DNA of 64,000 bases, taken from NCBI GenBank assembly GCA_010093605.1, contig MU004186.1, forward strand, positions 2,088,616 through 2,152,615, read 5' to 3'. The stretch comes from Lophium mytilinum (Eukaryota > Ascomycota > Dothideomycetes > Mytilinidiales > Mytilinidiaceae). Shown in pieces: positions 45,203-56,386 of the stretch. The position numbers and the translations under genes are program-made. How positions within the stretch are numbered: the first letter of the stretch is position 1; the number at the start of each line of letters is the position of its first letter. A model generated the notes under the pieces. That model had not been told where the DNA came from. It ran no database searches and worked only from the letters and a program-made list of their open reading frames with translations.

Positions 45203-47311
45203 CACTCTGTCTCCGAAAACATTCCAAGTATCGTTCGGTATAGGTTGAACAGGTATAGTAGGCATAGGGGGGGGCATGACGGCATTAAAAGTCAACCACC
45301 TAACAGGAAAGGGTAGGTACTAGGCTGGTGCTGTTAGAGATCAAGGAGGAAAGGGAGATGGAGGGGGGACTATACTACACCGTTTCTCAACCGAGTCTTC
45401 CAATCAATCAAAAGGTAGATTACTCTGTGCAGATCTGTATCGTGGCTAGGAGCGCTGCTCGTGACGGGAACATGACACAATCTCGCAGCGGGGTCGGGGT
45501 ATATAAATTCCTCTTTAGCTTTGATGGCTGTGCAGAGTGGTGGAGGAACTGGAAAATTCACCAACATCGGGACTAAAGCGATCAACTGTCGCTGGTGCGT
45601 TGGGAGTGCGAAACCGGCTTGCAGGAGGTATTTCCCTGGTGAACAATGTAAGCTTACATTGTATAGCGACTTCTCGAGCGGACGGAGATTTGATTTGATT
45701 ATAACAATCACCTTCAGCAAGCAATGCTAGTAGCAACCCTGGCACTCGTGCACGTAATTTTCATCTTCAATCAATACTGTGGCCTGCAAACTCATTAGAG
45801 GCTATGATACCCTATGCTTTCTGTCTTTTCCGCGAATGAAGTTTGCTCTTGCTTGTCTCCTATTCTCTACTTCAAGCGCTTGCTTAGCATCTGGAATTTA
45901 GATGAGACCACTAATTGAGGATCGACCCACTACACACAAATATTCGTCAATCCTTTATAGATTACGAGAAAGTAGGGATATTGCGTTACTCTCACTGTCT
46001 TCGTGATGGTCTTCATCATTCATGGCTCAATACCCAACCTCTTGTTTTTCTGAATTATGATTCTAATGACCGTCGCGGGCAATGATCCTTTTTAGCATCA
46101 CTAGAACAAGGTAATAATGGCGACCATGGCTAACATAGCCCCTAAACGCTTCCCGCAACAACCATGATGGGTCCGCGTGGCTATGTTACTTTCTTCAAAT
46201 CTGTCACCTCCACCACCAGATCCCCTCTTCTCGCTCGCTGATCCACTCCATAGCAGCAGTGGGTCGAATATGTTGTAGGCGCTCAGTCTCCTCGGAAGAC
46301 TTTAACGAAAAAGAGTTGATGTTAAAGGTCAGAACTATCCTTAATATACCTTCCAGAAGCTCCTCCCGTGCGCACTCAAAGTCACCATTCACTCTCCCCA
46401 TATACCCCACATGCTAAAGGTAAAAAATACATCATATCAGGGTATAGAGTTACTTTAATTTTCTGCTAAACCAAATCAACTGGGAAAGCTTTCCTAGGTC
46501 TAGGGATCTCCCTCCTTGTACGATGTCAGTCCCAAACGCAGTGAGTGCAGTGGACGACCGATGGCAGGGCGTTGCATCGTTGGTCCTCCCTATATCGAAG
46601 TTAGCCGTACCAGTGAGTCCCGGGACTCGCGCGCACCCTTTTTTGGGGGTTGGGTTCGAGTCCCGCACAAGGAAAAAGGAGGGCAATTCTTTTTGGCTTT
46701 CTCTATTACTTGGTGAATGAGGGTCGGCCATGATTGTTCCTCGCGTGCGTGCTAGCGGGAAGTATCGCGAATAGCTTGATTTCACTCTGCAAATCAAGTC
46801 AAGGAGCTCGCTCAATCGCTGCCACCTTACACTACCATAGTGGCGATTAACACTCTATAGCCGTGTGATGCAGTAGAATAGCCACTCGTTTCCGCATTGC
46901 CAGCACCGTCAGCACATTTTATTCCTCTGGGACTCTCCTATTACATACATATGCCCTTGGAAGACTACAGTATGCAGCCGCTCAGGGCAAGCTTTATCAC
47001 TGGTGTTCCAATAAGGTACCCTTTTGAGTGTCATTCAACCCAACGAGAGACTCTATCTATCTGTCTAGAAAGTCTCGGCATCGACCTCCTTCATATGACC
47101 CCTCTCTACTCGACATAATGTACGGGTTTTACGGCATTCGTACTTGGCTCTTTACTGGTAGACCTGAGTGGCTGGATTACTCTGACCATCGTGACCGTGG
47201 GTGTTGAAAGTAGTACAAGCAGTAGGAAAAGATGGGATGTCTCCCTACTACGAGGTAGTGAAGGAAGGAGGTACGAGAAAAACAAGCTGATGCTTGGTGT
47301 GATAAAATTCA
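45203..47311. other. Gene-poor 2.1 kb
   Basis: No gene is supported. Near 46653 there is a lone T-arm-like stretch (GGGTTCGAGTCCCGC) without a matching tRNA body. ORFs of up to about 120 codons here show no family features. Confidence 0.4.
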
Positions 47312-48772
47312 CTATCCTCTAGGGCTTGGAGGCTTAAAAGGTCCATTAAGAATCCTGCTTCCAATAATGCCAACGGCTTCACCCCACATTCTATGCAGCT
47401 CCCCCTCCACGTTTGGCACATTGTAGTGTGGCCGAATTCTTTCTAAGAAATTGTCCAAGTCGCCAAAGGTGTGACGATACGCAGCTAACAAGGTAAGCAT
47501 GTTCCTGATCGCAATCCCCTGAACGTGACGCGCTCTGATGAGATCGGCAAATGGCCGGCCTAGGCCATCGTCAAACCCGCGATCGATGACACGCCCCTCA
47601 GAGTCTTGCAGCTTGTAGCTTTTCGGGAACAGCGTCCTCCGACAATTCGGGCATGTATCCGTAGCTCGGTGGGTTTTGTTCACCCATGTTTCCAGACACT
47701 GCGCCCCAAAGACATGGCCACACACCTCCAATTCCACCGCGTCGTTCTCGGCGTGAATCTCTTGACAGATAGTGCACTTCGCGTCTTCAATCAGCGGGCC
47801 ATCGTAGATATTCGAAAAACGTGCGATATCAAGGTCCAGACCCCTACGGTCTAGTCGGACATCCCTAGGTTCCTTCACTAATCTGGCGGCAGCTTCAGCA
47901 ACAACGCAGACGCTCTGCTGTACCTTCTCGAGTTCGGCGAGAGCGGCAGAGAGCCGCCGCGCACTTAGCACAGCGAGGTACCGCATTTCATCATCAAGCC
48001 ACTGTCTCATCTTTTCGTTCGGGTAGTTATCTTCTCGAGCACTTATGATCTTGAAATCGAGCAACAGCGCGGCGACTGCGTCCCGCATACACAGGCACTC
48101 TGATCCGGGGGTATTCAGCTTGTATTTTCGTTGAAAATGCCAGGCTCCAAACAGAGTGAAGGCATCCTTCTGGTCAGCGGTCCACTGGTTGTAGGGCCGG
48201 TTTCCGTAGAGCTGGCATTCCTGAAGGAGATAAGGCCAAGGAAATTCCCGAAGGAGATGAGGCCAAGGAAATTTCTCAGTAGTTTCGGCTGAGTTATCGC
48301 GCAATCGATCATTAAGGGCACCCATGCGTTTGTCGAGGTATCCTTTTCGCAGGTGCGTATACATCGAACGCCTACGCATCATGTTTTCGGGGGCCGAATG
48401 TTTTGCCTCTGGCTGACTCTCATCACTCTTTGGATCTCCAAAGACTGGGAAACCGTGTAGATCGAGCTCGAGCTCGAAGTAGGGCATAGCAAGTGAGACG
48501 TCAAAATTCTCCGGGCTCTCCATCCGAAAGTACCATAGGAAGTCTTCCTCTGCGGACGAATCAGAGTCCTGCTGTGCGGACGAATCAGAGTCCTTCTCTG
48601 CGGACGAATCAGAGTCCTCCTCTGCGTAGAAAACCACTGATTCAATGGCGCGCTTAATCTCGGTCATTGTGAATGGCGATCTGCGCGGGTGATTGATTGC
48701 GGGCAGGTTGTGGTAGATGGAGAGCAGTGTCTCGGCCGCCTGCTTCTCCGTCGTCGTCGGCCCGGCAGCCAT
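47312..48772 (-). CDS. RING-finger protein, 486 residues
   Basis: An intronless gene. A RING-type zinc finger at about 334-385 reads CTICQEI..., VCGHVFGAQCLETWV, then TCPNCRRTLF, so a ubiquitin-ligase role is likely. The remainder is lineage-specific: an acidic segment with three near-identical units of EDSDSSAE type at about 52-77, and a short duplication FPWPHLLREFPWPYLLQ around 170-187. Helical stretches precede the RING. Such RING proteins form variable families in Dothideomycetes; I do not know this one's target. No signal peptide or membrane segment is seen. The C-terminus (about 100 residues after the RING) is unremarkable. Confidence 0.85.
   Translation of the reverse strand: MAAGPTTTEKQAAETLLSIYHNLPAINHPRRSPFTMTEIKRAIESVVFYAEEDSDSSAEKDSDSSAQQDSDSSAEEDFLWYFRMESPENFDVSLAMPYFELELDLHGFPVFGDPKSDESQPEAKHSAPENMMRRRSMYTHLRKGYLDKRMGALNDRLRDNSAETTEKFPWPHLLREFPWPYLLQECQLYGNRPYNQWTADQKDAFTLFGAWHFQRKYKLNTPGSECLCMRDAVAALLLDFKIISAREDNYPNEKMRQWLDDEMRYLAVLSARRLSAALAELEKVQQSVCVVAEAAARLVKEPRDVRLDRRGLDLDIARFSNIYDGPLIEDAKCTICQEIHAENDAVELEVCGHVFGAQCLETWVNKTHRATDTCPNCRRTLFPKSYKLQDSEGRVIDRGFDDGLGRPFADLIRARHVQGIAIRNMLTLLAAYRHTFGDLDNFLERIRPHYNVPNVEGELHRMWGEAVGIIGSRILNGPFKPPSPRG
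48541..48630 (-). repeat. 30-bp in-frame tandem repeat, three units
   Basis: TGCGGACGAATCAGAGTCCT recurs every 30 bp inside the RING-protein gene and encodes the acidic DSDSSA units. The frame is preserved, so copy-number change would alter length without breaking the protein. Confidence 0.85.
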
Positions 48773-49440
48773 GCTGTGAAATGTGTATCTGAGAAATAAT
48801 GAATATGAATGCGGTTATGGGTGGGGTCGAAAGATTGCAGATGCGAATGGTTGTTACGGTCAAATAAACAAATACGAGACAAGATCAGGCTGGCCACACC
48901 GAGCCTTCGAGAAGGCACACCTGTGCATCGGAAATTGTGATGAGAAGGAGCAGAGTACATGCCGCAAGAAATCGTGGGCCGATGAATGGAAAAGATCTGC
49001 CCGACACTTTTGACCACTTTATGTAGTGTTTCGAAGGATCCCCAGAAGGTCAAGAGCTGGAAGGGGACCTCGCATCTTTGCAGTGTCGTCTGGCGAGGTG
49101 GAGGTGTTCAGGGTCTGTTTTCATCTCATCTTACTCTTGAAGAAAGGGCAGGGCGGTCTGCCATTGGTACAGGCAAGAAGACTTGTCCCGATCGTTAACT
49201 TGGCGCGTTACACCAGGAAAGGATCTGATTCACTATTTTATAGGGAGTGGCATTTTCAGTGATCCGGGAAATTACCGCCGCGAGCATGATTCCGAGGTCG
49301 CTTTGTGAGTTTATGAGTCCATTCATGTTCGAAATGACACCAGTTTGCATATACAAGAACAAAGCAGATTGGCGAACCTATCTAGAGAGTACACGCTTCG
49401 CCACGTCATGCGCAAGCTATCAAGTTTTCGAGGTATATAT
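48773..49440. other. Intergenic; RING-gene promoter and OSCP 3' flank
   Basis: About 670 bases, no gene or RNA recognised. Confidence 0.4.
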
Positions 49441-50372
49441 TTACAGAGTGTCCTTGAGCATCTTGTTCATTTTGGCCATCCTGGACGAAACACTCAGATC
49501 GATAGTCCGGTCGCCAATCTCGACGACAAGGCCGCCACGGATATCGGGGTTGACCTGGTTTTATTAGCGTCAGGATACCTAGATTTTGAGGTGTAGGTAT
49601 ATATACGTACCTTGGGAACGACCTTCAGCTTCTTGCCTTGTCCGACGTATTGTGACTTGGAGATGGCGCTCTCCAACCGGCTGAGGGTTCTGTTGTCGAG
49701 AGGCTGTTATTTATGATATTGATTAGCAAAGTGGCCATGTAAGGCCATAGGCCCTTGATCCCCGATAGCCGGTCAGACTTACAGCAGCCGAAGTAACCGT
49801 GAGCTCAACCTCGCCCCTCGCAGCGCCCATGAGCACAGCAAACTTGTCGGTAACAGACTCCAAAACGCCCAGGCGGTTGTTGTCAGCAAGAGTCTTCAAG
49901 AAGTTCTTGACGATGTCCCCTTTATCCACATTGCCGATGTGCTTGGCCAACTCGGCGACGATCTGGTTCTTGTCGCCAACGGTGAGCATGGGGGCATGCA
50001 GGACAGTGTTGAGCTTGGCGTCCTTCTTGAAGACGGCGGCGAGCGTCTCGAGGGCTTTGGAGGTGCTGTCGAGAGCGGAGGTCTTTGCGGCGGCCGTGTA
50101 CTGCGAGGAAAAAGCGAGTTAGCTCGGATGTGCCATTGAAGCGCGTGGGGATCCGAATGGTCGAGTCCGCCATCTCGAATGACTCCACAGAGCTGACAGT
50201 CACATACCAGAGCACTGGCATAGGTTCCGTCAATGCCGTAGAGCGCAACCGGTGGCCTCGTCGTCGCGGAAGCGGCAGCTTGGGCATAGCATCGGAAGGA
50301 GGCCCGTGGAGCAATTGGAGCTTGGCTGGTAGCCGACCGCGCCGCCTGGGTGAGGACCCGACCAGAGAACAT
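49441..50372 (-). CDS. ATP5: Mitochondrial ATP synthase OSCP subunit
   Basis: Oligomycin-sensitivity-conferring protein, part of the peripheral stalk that links F1 to Fo in the inner membrane. Four exons (50372-50208, 50100-49783, 49703-49611, 49554-49441) give 229 residues in phase. The N-terminus is a mitochondrial presequence rich in Arg/Ala/Ser (FSGRVLTQAARSATSQ). The mature part begins RPPVALYGIDGTYASALYTAAAK. Later motifs are NRLGVLESVTDKFAVLMGAARGEVELTVTSA and, near the end, PDIRGGLVVEIGDRTIDLSVSSRMAKM, the OSCP/delta C-terminal signature. Length and organisation are normal. Confidence 0.96.
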
Positions 50373-51210
50373 GTTGTGGAGGAGTGGAGAGGTGTGTGGT
50401 GTCGGAATGGGATGTGGTGGAGCTGTTTGCTGATGGAGCGCGAGTGGAAGTTGATCGAGTTTGAGGTTGGATGACTAAGCCCGAAGACTTGGCACTACAT
50501 AGTTCCGACCCTCACTTCTTTTTGCAGTCTACGTCCATTACCCCGACTCCATCCTCATTCACATAATCCATGCCATTCAAGGCTCACACGTCTCGCCTCA
50601 ACTATCGGATCGCAAGGGTGGAAGGGTGACCGACCTTCTAGCTTTCAGTGATTGCCTCACTCGCATTCCCCTCGTCCGGAGCCCTCCACCGGTTCTAATA
50701 CATATAGTTTTATGAAGCTTGGGAACGCTATTTCTAGGGACTTCAGATCGCTCACTGTCTAGGCCAGCTGCTGAGATTGCGAACCTGGTTGTGGGAACTA
50801 TCTCCTACACCGAAGCGTAGTCTAGATACGTAGACATAGAGTAAACTTTGCTCACCTAGCGTCTCTATCTACTGTTCATATCTCGTGCATGGTTTATTTA
50901 GATACCATTTGTATGAGCGCGAAGCTCTTTTGAGTCCTCTTTGACCTTAGTAGGTTCTTCTCTGTTCTTCTAATCCGGAGCTCGCCCCTCTGTCCGCGTA
51001 ACTGGTACTGAATCATCAGCGGAAGCTGTCTTCGTTGGACAAATGGTGCTCAATCGAACCCCCCAGAATTCTCGTGGCATAATTACCCACCCAGTAAAAA
51101 CTGAACCTTTAACGCCGTTCCATCTGTCATGGCAAGAAAAAAGAGCTATGCTCAAGCTACATAGACACCCATAAAAGAAATATCGAGCAAAAAACAAAAA
51201 AGGTAGATGC
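50373..51210. other. Intergenic, no feature seen
   Basis: The OSCP promoter lies at the left edge. The remainder to the tRNA shows only short ORFs. Confidence 0.4.
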
Positions 51211-51300
51211 GACACGAGCAGGATTCGAACCTGCGATCCCGAAGGAACTGCCTTACAAGCTTGTAGCAGGGCAGCGCTTGAACCACTCAGCCATCGTGCC
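51211..51300 (-). tRNA. tRNA-Ser(GCT) with a short intron
   Basis: The minus strand begins GGCACGA and ends TCGTGTC, closing a seven-pair acceptor stem with one G-U. The D arm is TGGCTGAGTGGTTCAAGC. The anticodon stem is CTGCC/GGCAG, around a loop CTGCTA-A carrying GCT. A 10-nt insertion (51263-51254, CAAGCTTGTA) after position 37 is a canonical tRNA intron. A long variable arm (TTCCTTCGGGA) and T arm (GCAGGTTCGAATCCTGC) confirm a class II serine tRNA for AGC/AGT codons. Total 90 nt. Confidence 0.95.
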
Positions 51301-53734
51301 GTGATTTTGAGTTGGGCTGCCTTTATTGTATTCACATTGTATGGTAGTATAGAGCATTAGGTCGTTTTGCCACTATCATGCTGTTGATGGAAGTGAGAAA
51401 CAAGGGAATCCTAAAGGTAGTATCTGATTGGCTACCCACATTCCCTTCTCGCTCATCTTAGCAAACAGCATGGTCACATGTGTTGTCACTATATGTCTCC
51501 TGATGGCATTCAAATAAGTCCACTACATGGGCATCCACGCTAAAATTTCGCCGTTGTAGTTGATCTGATAAAAATATTTGAATGCATACACACCAAGCTC
51601 CGCAATGTTCCTTTCGGCCGCTGCCTACAATCAGATGGGGGCCTGGGGCCTGTTCTAGGACTCGGAAAGTCACCCTTAATGTACTTCTCTGAGGGCCTGT
51701 TTTCTGTTTTCAATTAAGGGGCCCGCTGCATATCAGCTTGGTCTTTGGAGACAGTCTTCTCCCTAGTCCTAAACAAGTTCAAGAATATCTCACCATTCAA
51801 GGCTTTCTGGAACTGGCCCCCAATAGCTTTGAAAACTCCTGTCATCGGCGAAATGTCTGGGTCCCTAGAGGAGTTTGGCGGAATAGAGAGCAGAGCTCGA
51901 ATTGTTCTCGACTCCAAGGAAGCTAGCTGCTGTCACCCAGCATATCGTTATCCTAAATAAAACCTAGTATGAAGATGGCCGCGGTCAATGTCGCTGCGGA
52001 ATACCCGTAGACCAAGAGCTCGCTCCAACGGCACATGAAGCAAACAGTTAGCAAACACCCGTCATTCTCTTCTTGAAATCGCGCATCTTCTGGCACTCCC
52101 GTGCACCTGGCCGGAATACATCGCGACAAAGGTATAAACCCTCTTGTTGGCATCGCAGTTGCGTTTTTCCTCATCTGGCTCTTTCTGTGACTAGCACATG
52201 GGGCATGGACGGGTTGTTCGCTTCACGGTACGTACAGACGAGAATATTGCCTAAGCTCACTCTTGACAAAAAGGGATGCTTGGTTTGGGCTTATCAAGCT
52301 GTTCACCTAATCATCTACGAGATTGGTGTGGTGACAAGCTAGTTGCGATATCGTCGTTCATAAGTTGGACCGTCGTTCAGATCAATGCTTCACAGGATAA
52401 TACTTCGAAGATTACAATCAAAGCAGTCGACGATAGTGGGATTTCCGATATGCCAAATCATAATACACTCATACGTAGAGAGATCTAGGCTGTCATTCGA
52501 AAAGGATTGAGTGATGTTCACTATGGCTGCGCCGAACGAGCCTGCGATCGATGAGCTACCGAGCAAGGCGGGCGAAAAACTCCGCGCGTGGCCAGCGAAA
52601 CGTCGGCGATGCTTGATGATAGGGCGAGCGCTATAATCAAAAGCCGATCCCAGCAATGCATGCCATTTTCGGTCCGTCGGGAGGAACGCGCAATTGGATC
52701 CGGGGTAATCTCGATGCTGGTCACTCCTACCTGCTTAAAATATTTCATACGTTTAATATTGTTGGGTTCTGATGCCGTGGCTGTTGAGTTTCGATCCTCC
52801 GAGGCTTCAGACTTGAGCACGAGGAGACGGCAACTTCTTGGAATGAGCCCGAGGACAACCATCACAACCATCACAACCATCACAACCATCACAACCATCA
52901 CAACCATCACAACCATCACACCTAAAAAGCCACAGCAGGCCTGCCCACATCAGGCTTGAGCTGGCCCGTTCATGCCGTCGCCCCGGGCCGTACCCCAGGT
53001 TGGCGACCCATGGCACGAGGCATGAAGATCAAGCCATAACTAACATCAGGTCCCTGCGGGCCAACGGCCCTATCAGTGGTTTACATCCAAGCGACGTAGG
53101 GTGGTCTCGAGAGGATGCCAATCGGGAGGGTGGATGGACGAGAAGGATCAGGGGGATGCTTGGGAGGAAGTTTGAGGAAACCCTCTAACTCGATACAGAT
53201 TGGATCTACTCCCGATTAATCTGCGGCATGCACCGCACCGAAGCCACATCTCTCTGCCCTCGTCCACCCCCCCGCAGTCACTTGGGCAAGCTGGCTCTTC
53301 ATTGAGCACGTAGAAAGTCGATGGGTGTGAAGATCGCGGCATGCTCGTGCTGCAAGATGTGCATATTAGAGAGCGCCCGCACGCATCGGCGCGTGGTGAG
53401 TATGCCTCTTATTTTTCTCTTCGGGTCTTAGAATTGTCAAATGTTGCCTCGTCTGCTTCTCCTTAGTAAACAGCCCACCATTTCTGTGCCCCAGCCATCC
53501 CTGTAATTCTCATTGGAGAACCATGGCCCCAATTCCAGGTCGTCCCATGCCGCTGGAATTGTCCTCGAGTTTGTCGACCCGGGAGAGGAAGAGGGACTCG
53601 TATATTTCGCGCTTTTGTCGACCGCGCCACGGCCCCTCTGCTGTACGTACATCAGAGGCCGGTAGAGCTAACCCCTCTGCCTCCGGCTCAAGCCCATCAA
53701 CGCATCTCTCGTTTCTAGGAAGTGTGATACACAG
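51301..53734. other. Gene-poor 2.4 kb
   Basis: No gene of recognisable family. It contains a 9-bp minisatellite. Several 60-130-codon ORFs are present on both strands without coding-like conservation. Confidence 0.4.
52855..52922. repeat. 9-bp minisatellite, about seven units
   Basis: Perfect tandem copies of ACCATCACA. In one minus-strand frame they read MVV repeats within a chance ORF. Confidence 0.9.
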
Positions 53735-56036
53735 CATGCAGGCTTCTATACGTACTAATCAAGAAAGCGCTTGCGCCTTCCATCGAATCAGAACTACCGC
53801 AGGACCTGATTCTTGCCCTCTATGGCGAGAAGCGGGTATCGATATCATCTTCGACTAGTACAACAGCGGCTCTATTCGATCCTCTCATTATTACGGCATG
53901 GGAAAACCAAGAACTTTTGATGGCCCGCGTCCTCACTAGCGTGGATATCATCGAAATGTATCTTAAACAGATCGAGCAACATAACCGACGCGGTCGACAG
54001 CTTCGAGCATTGATATCGGTTGCACCCAAGCACGAACTGCTGAAGATTGCGAAGAATCTTGACCACGAGCGCGCACAAGGGAGGGCGAGAAGTCCACTTC
54101 ATGGCATACCTATTGTTCTGAAAGACAACATTATGACGGATATGACTCTCGGTATGGACACTACTGTTGGATCTTACGCCTTTGTGGGGGCGATACCAAG
54201 GAAGAACGCGACAATAGTGGAGCGTCTTCAAAAGAAAGGAATGATCATTCTTGGAAAAAGCAACATGACCGAATTCTGTGGTATGCTGAAGCTACCCTGA
54301 AACTGTATTGGTGCTTGAGGACAGCGCTGATGAGCTGCTAAGTCTAAAAACCCCACTCATGCCTCCTGGATGGTAAATTTTAGCTCGACTTCTCGAGGAA
54401 TCGCTCTTATAGACTTTAGGTCATCAGTCGGGGGGCAGACACAGTCTCTTTTCGTTGCTAGACACATTGCGAAAAAGAAGCTGCATTAGGAATTATCGGC
54501 TCCAGGCGGGTAAGTTCTCCGTTCTTCGATTTCCGTTTCTGGAGCCATTTGACATCATTTTCTAGCTGATCCACTGGATCAGCGGTCAGCGTAGCAGCGG
54601 GCTTTAGTACTCTCGCAATCGGGACTGACACCATTGGATCTTTGATCACACCGGCAAATCGGGCGGCGCTGTACGCGCTGAAACCTACAGTTGGCGAAAT
54701 CCCCATGGACGGAGTGTTTACTCTCGGCAAGACATTCGATACTGCTGGAGGTATGGCGAAATCAGCAAAAGACCTCGTTCATCTCATGGATGCCTTGATG
54801 CTGCCCTCGCGCCACGAATACGGTACACGAGCTATAAGTAGCTATTTCAGGATCAAGGAAGGCTGGGGCAGCCTTCGGTTAGGTTTTACGGAACCGCTAG
54901 TGTGGAAGACATGGCTTCAGAATGGTCGGATAAATTCAGATGCGGAACGATATATGGTAGGTTATCAGTCCTAAACGAAGCCGGATGGATTCAAGATCAG
55001 ACGTCAGTCCCAGCAGACCTACCATATCCCTTGAGAGATCTCTAGTCCTCTTGTTGCGCCGAGCTGACAGCAAACAGAGGCAAAAGTATGAGATATGGTA
55101 AACTCGCTCATAGAGATGGGCGTCCACGTAATCACACCGGTTGAGCTTCTAGCTCCTTCTGCTTTGAATCTCGAGGGTCGAAACTGCTTCGAACCAATTG
55201 TGTGTAAGCTGTATTAGTGAGAGCTGTACTAGCTAGGGAGACTGTCTCGTAAATTATACTGATTCTAAGCTAGATCACGAGTTTAAGGATACTCTTAATT
55301 CCTTCATCAAAGATTTTAAATCAACGAAGGTCCACTCTCTGGCAGAAATCATAAACCTCAATCTGGAGCACCCAGAGCTATGCCTGGTCAGTGATCCTTT
55401 TCTGTAGCTTCATGTTCTGGCTGACCTCTCCCTAGCCACCTAAATCACCCAACCAAGACGACTTGACGGCAGCAGCGGGATTCAATAGTGGGGTCTTGAC
55501 AGAATCAGTTCAAACAGCAAGAGAACATCTCCAAAATGAGAATGGACTGGAAAGACTACTCGAGGAGCATGAATGCGATATCATTTGCGCTCCTGGTGAT
55601 AGTGCCCTCTCATCCCTCGCAGCTGCAGCCGGTAAGTTTCAAATCTTTTTGGAGCTGTCCTATATACACTCTCAAACTCACACCATCTAGGCTGGCCCAC
55701 TGCCGTCGCCCCCCTCGGCGCTCCGAAGTTGAACGGCCAACCTTTCGGTCTCGTCCTCACCTCTCCCCCGCATACAGAGCATCTCCTTCTCCAATTCCTC
55801 ACCGCATACGAGGCCACTTTCCCTCCCCGCGCGCAGCCACTTCCATTGCATACAGGTAAGTAAATTTACGCTATAAAAAGCTTCTAGGAGTCGTTCATTT
55901 GACTGTCTGTTCATTTGCAGTGCCTTTCATGTCCCCAGACGAAGAACTACTCCCCGACAAACCAATAGTCGAAATGATACTGCACGAATGGGATACGCGA
56001 CGGTTCAGCTGCTCCGCGGATGCCCTAGCAGATTGA
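53735..56036 (+). pseudogene. Amidase-signature family pseudogene
   Basis: The exon order of a fungal amidase (AS family, Ser-Ser-Lys hydrolases) is readable: FDPLIITAWENQELLMAR, then PLHGIPIVLKDNI with the catalytic Lys, NMTEFCG, GGQTQS, GSAVSVAAGFSTLAIGTDTIGSL with the nucleophile region, RAALYALKPTVGEIPMDGVFTLGKTFDTAGGMAKS, then through NSLIEMGVHVITPVELL and WPTAVAPLGAPKLNGQPFG to SADALAD-stop. Three nonsense codons interrupt the best splice model: TAG at 54487 and TGA at 54567, both around the PGG-STGSA cis-Ser loop, and TGA at 55089 (EAKV-stop-DMVNSL). No good start codon opens the first exon. The GGSSGG loop is therefore broken and the gene is most likely dead, although unusual splicing could bypass one stop. 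Confidence 0.7.
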
Positions 56037-56386
56037 TTAAATGCTCGATGGCGGAAGTGAGAACCCCCCTCATCTGTGCTTTTATTACTTTCCTAATGCT
56101 ACTTCCAGGTCGGGCTATGAACTGAGCCCCGAAACAATCTGCGAAGTGCTAAGAAGCCATGGCAGGATTGCGTTTAGGGGATGGCGATGACGCCGAGGGC
56201 GCTTTCGAGGGGTAATGTTTATCAGGATGGCACGCCACGAAAGCGCAGGATCCTGATTAAGATGCGCATTTGTCGTGTGGTTTTCGTGATACGGCGTTTG
56301 AGCAATGTTCTTAAAGGGCCGCGGAACACAAAAATCGATCATAACAAATGCGTTCCTAACTTTTCACTCCCCCACCCCCGCCTGTC
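56037..56386. other. Intergenic, convergent 3' flanks
   Basis: 350 bases between the amidase remnant and the alpha-galactosidase stop. Nothing recognised. Confidence 0.4.

Noticed and set aside
46513-46680. Possible tRNA with T arm GGGTTCGAGTCCC at 46653
   Set aside because: No acceptor or D arm at a reasonable distance; the candidate 5' partner would need a span of over 160 nt.
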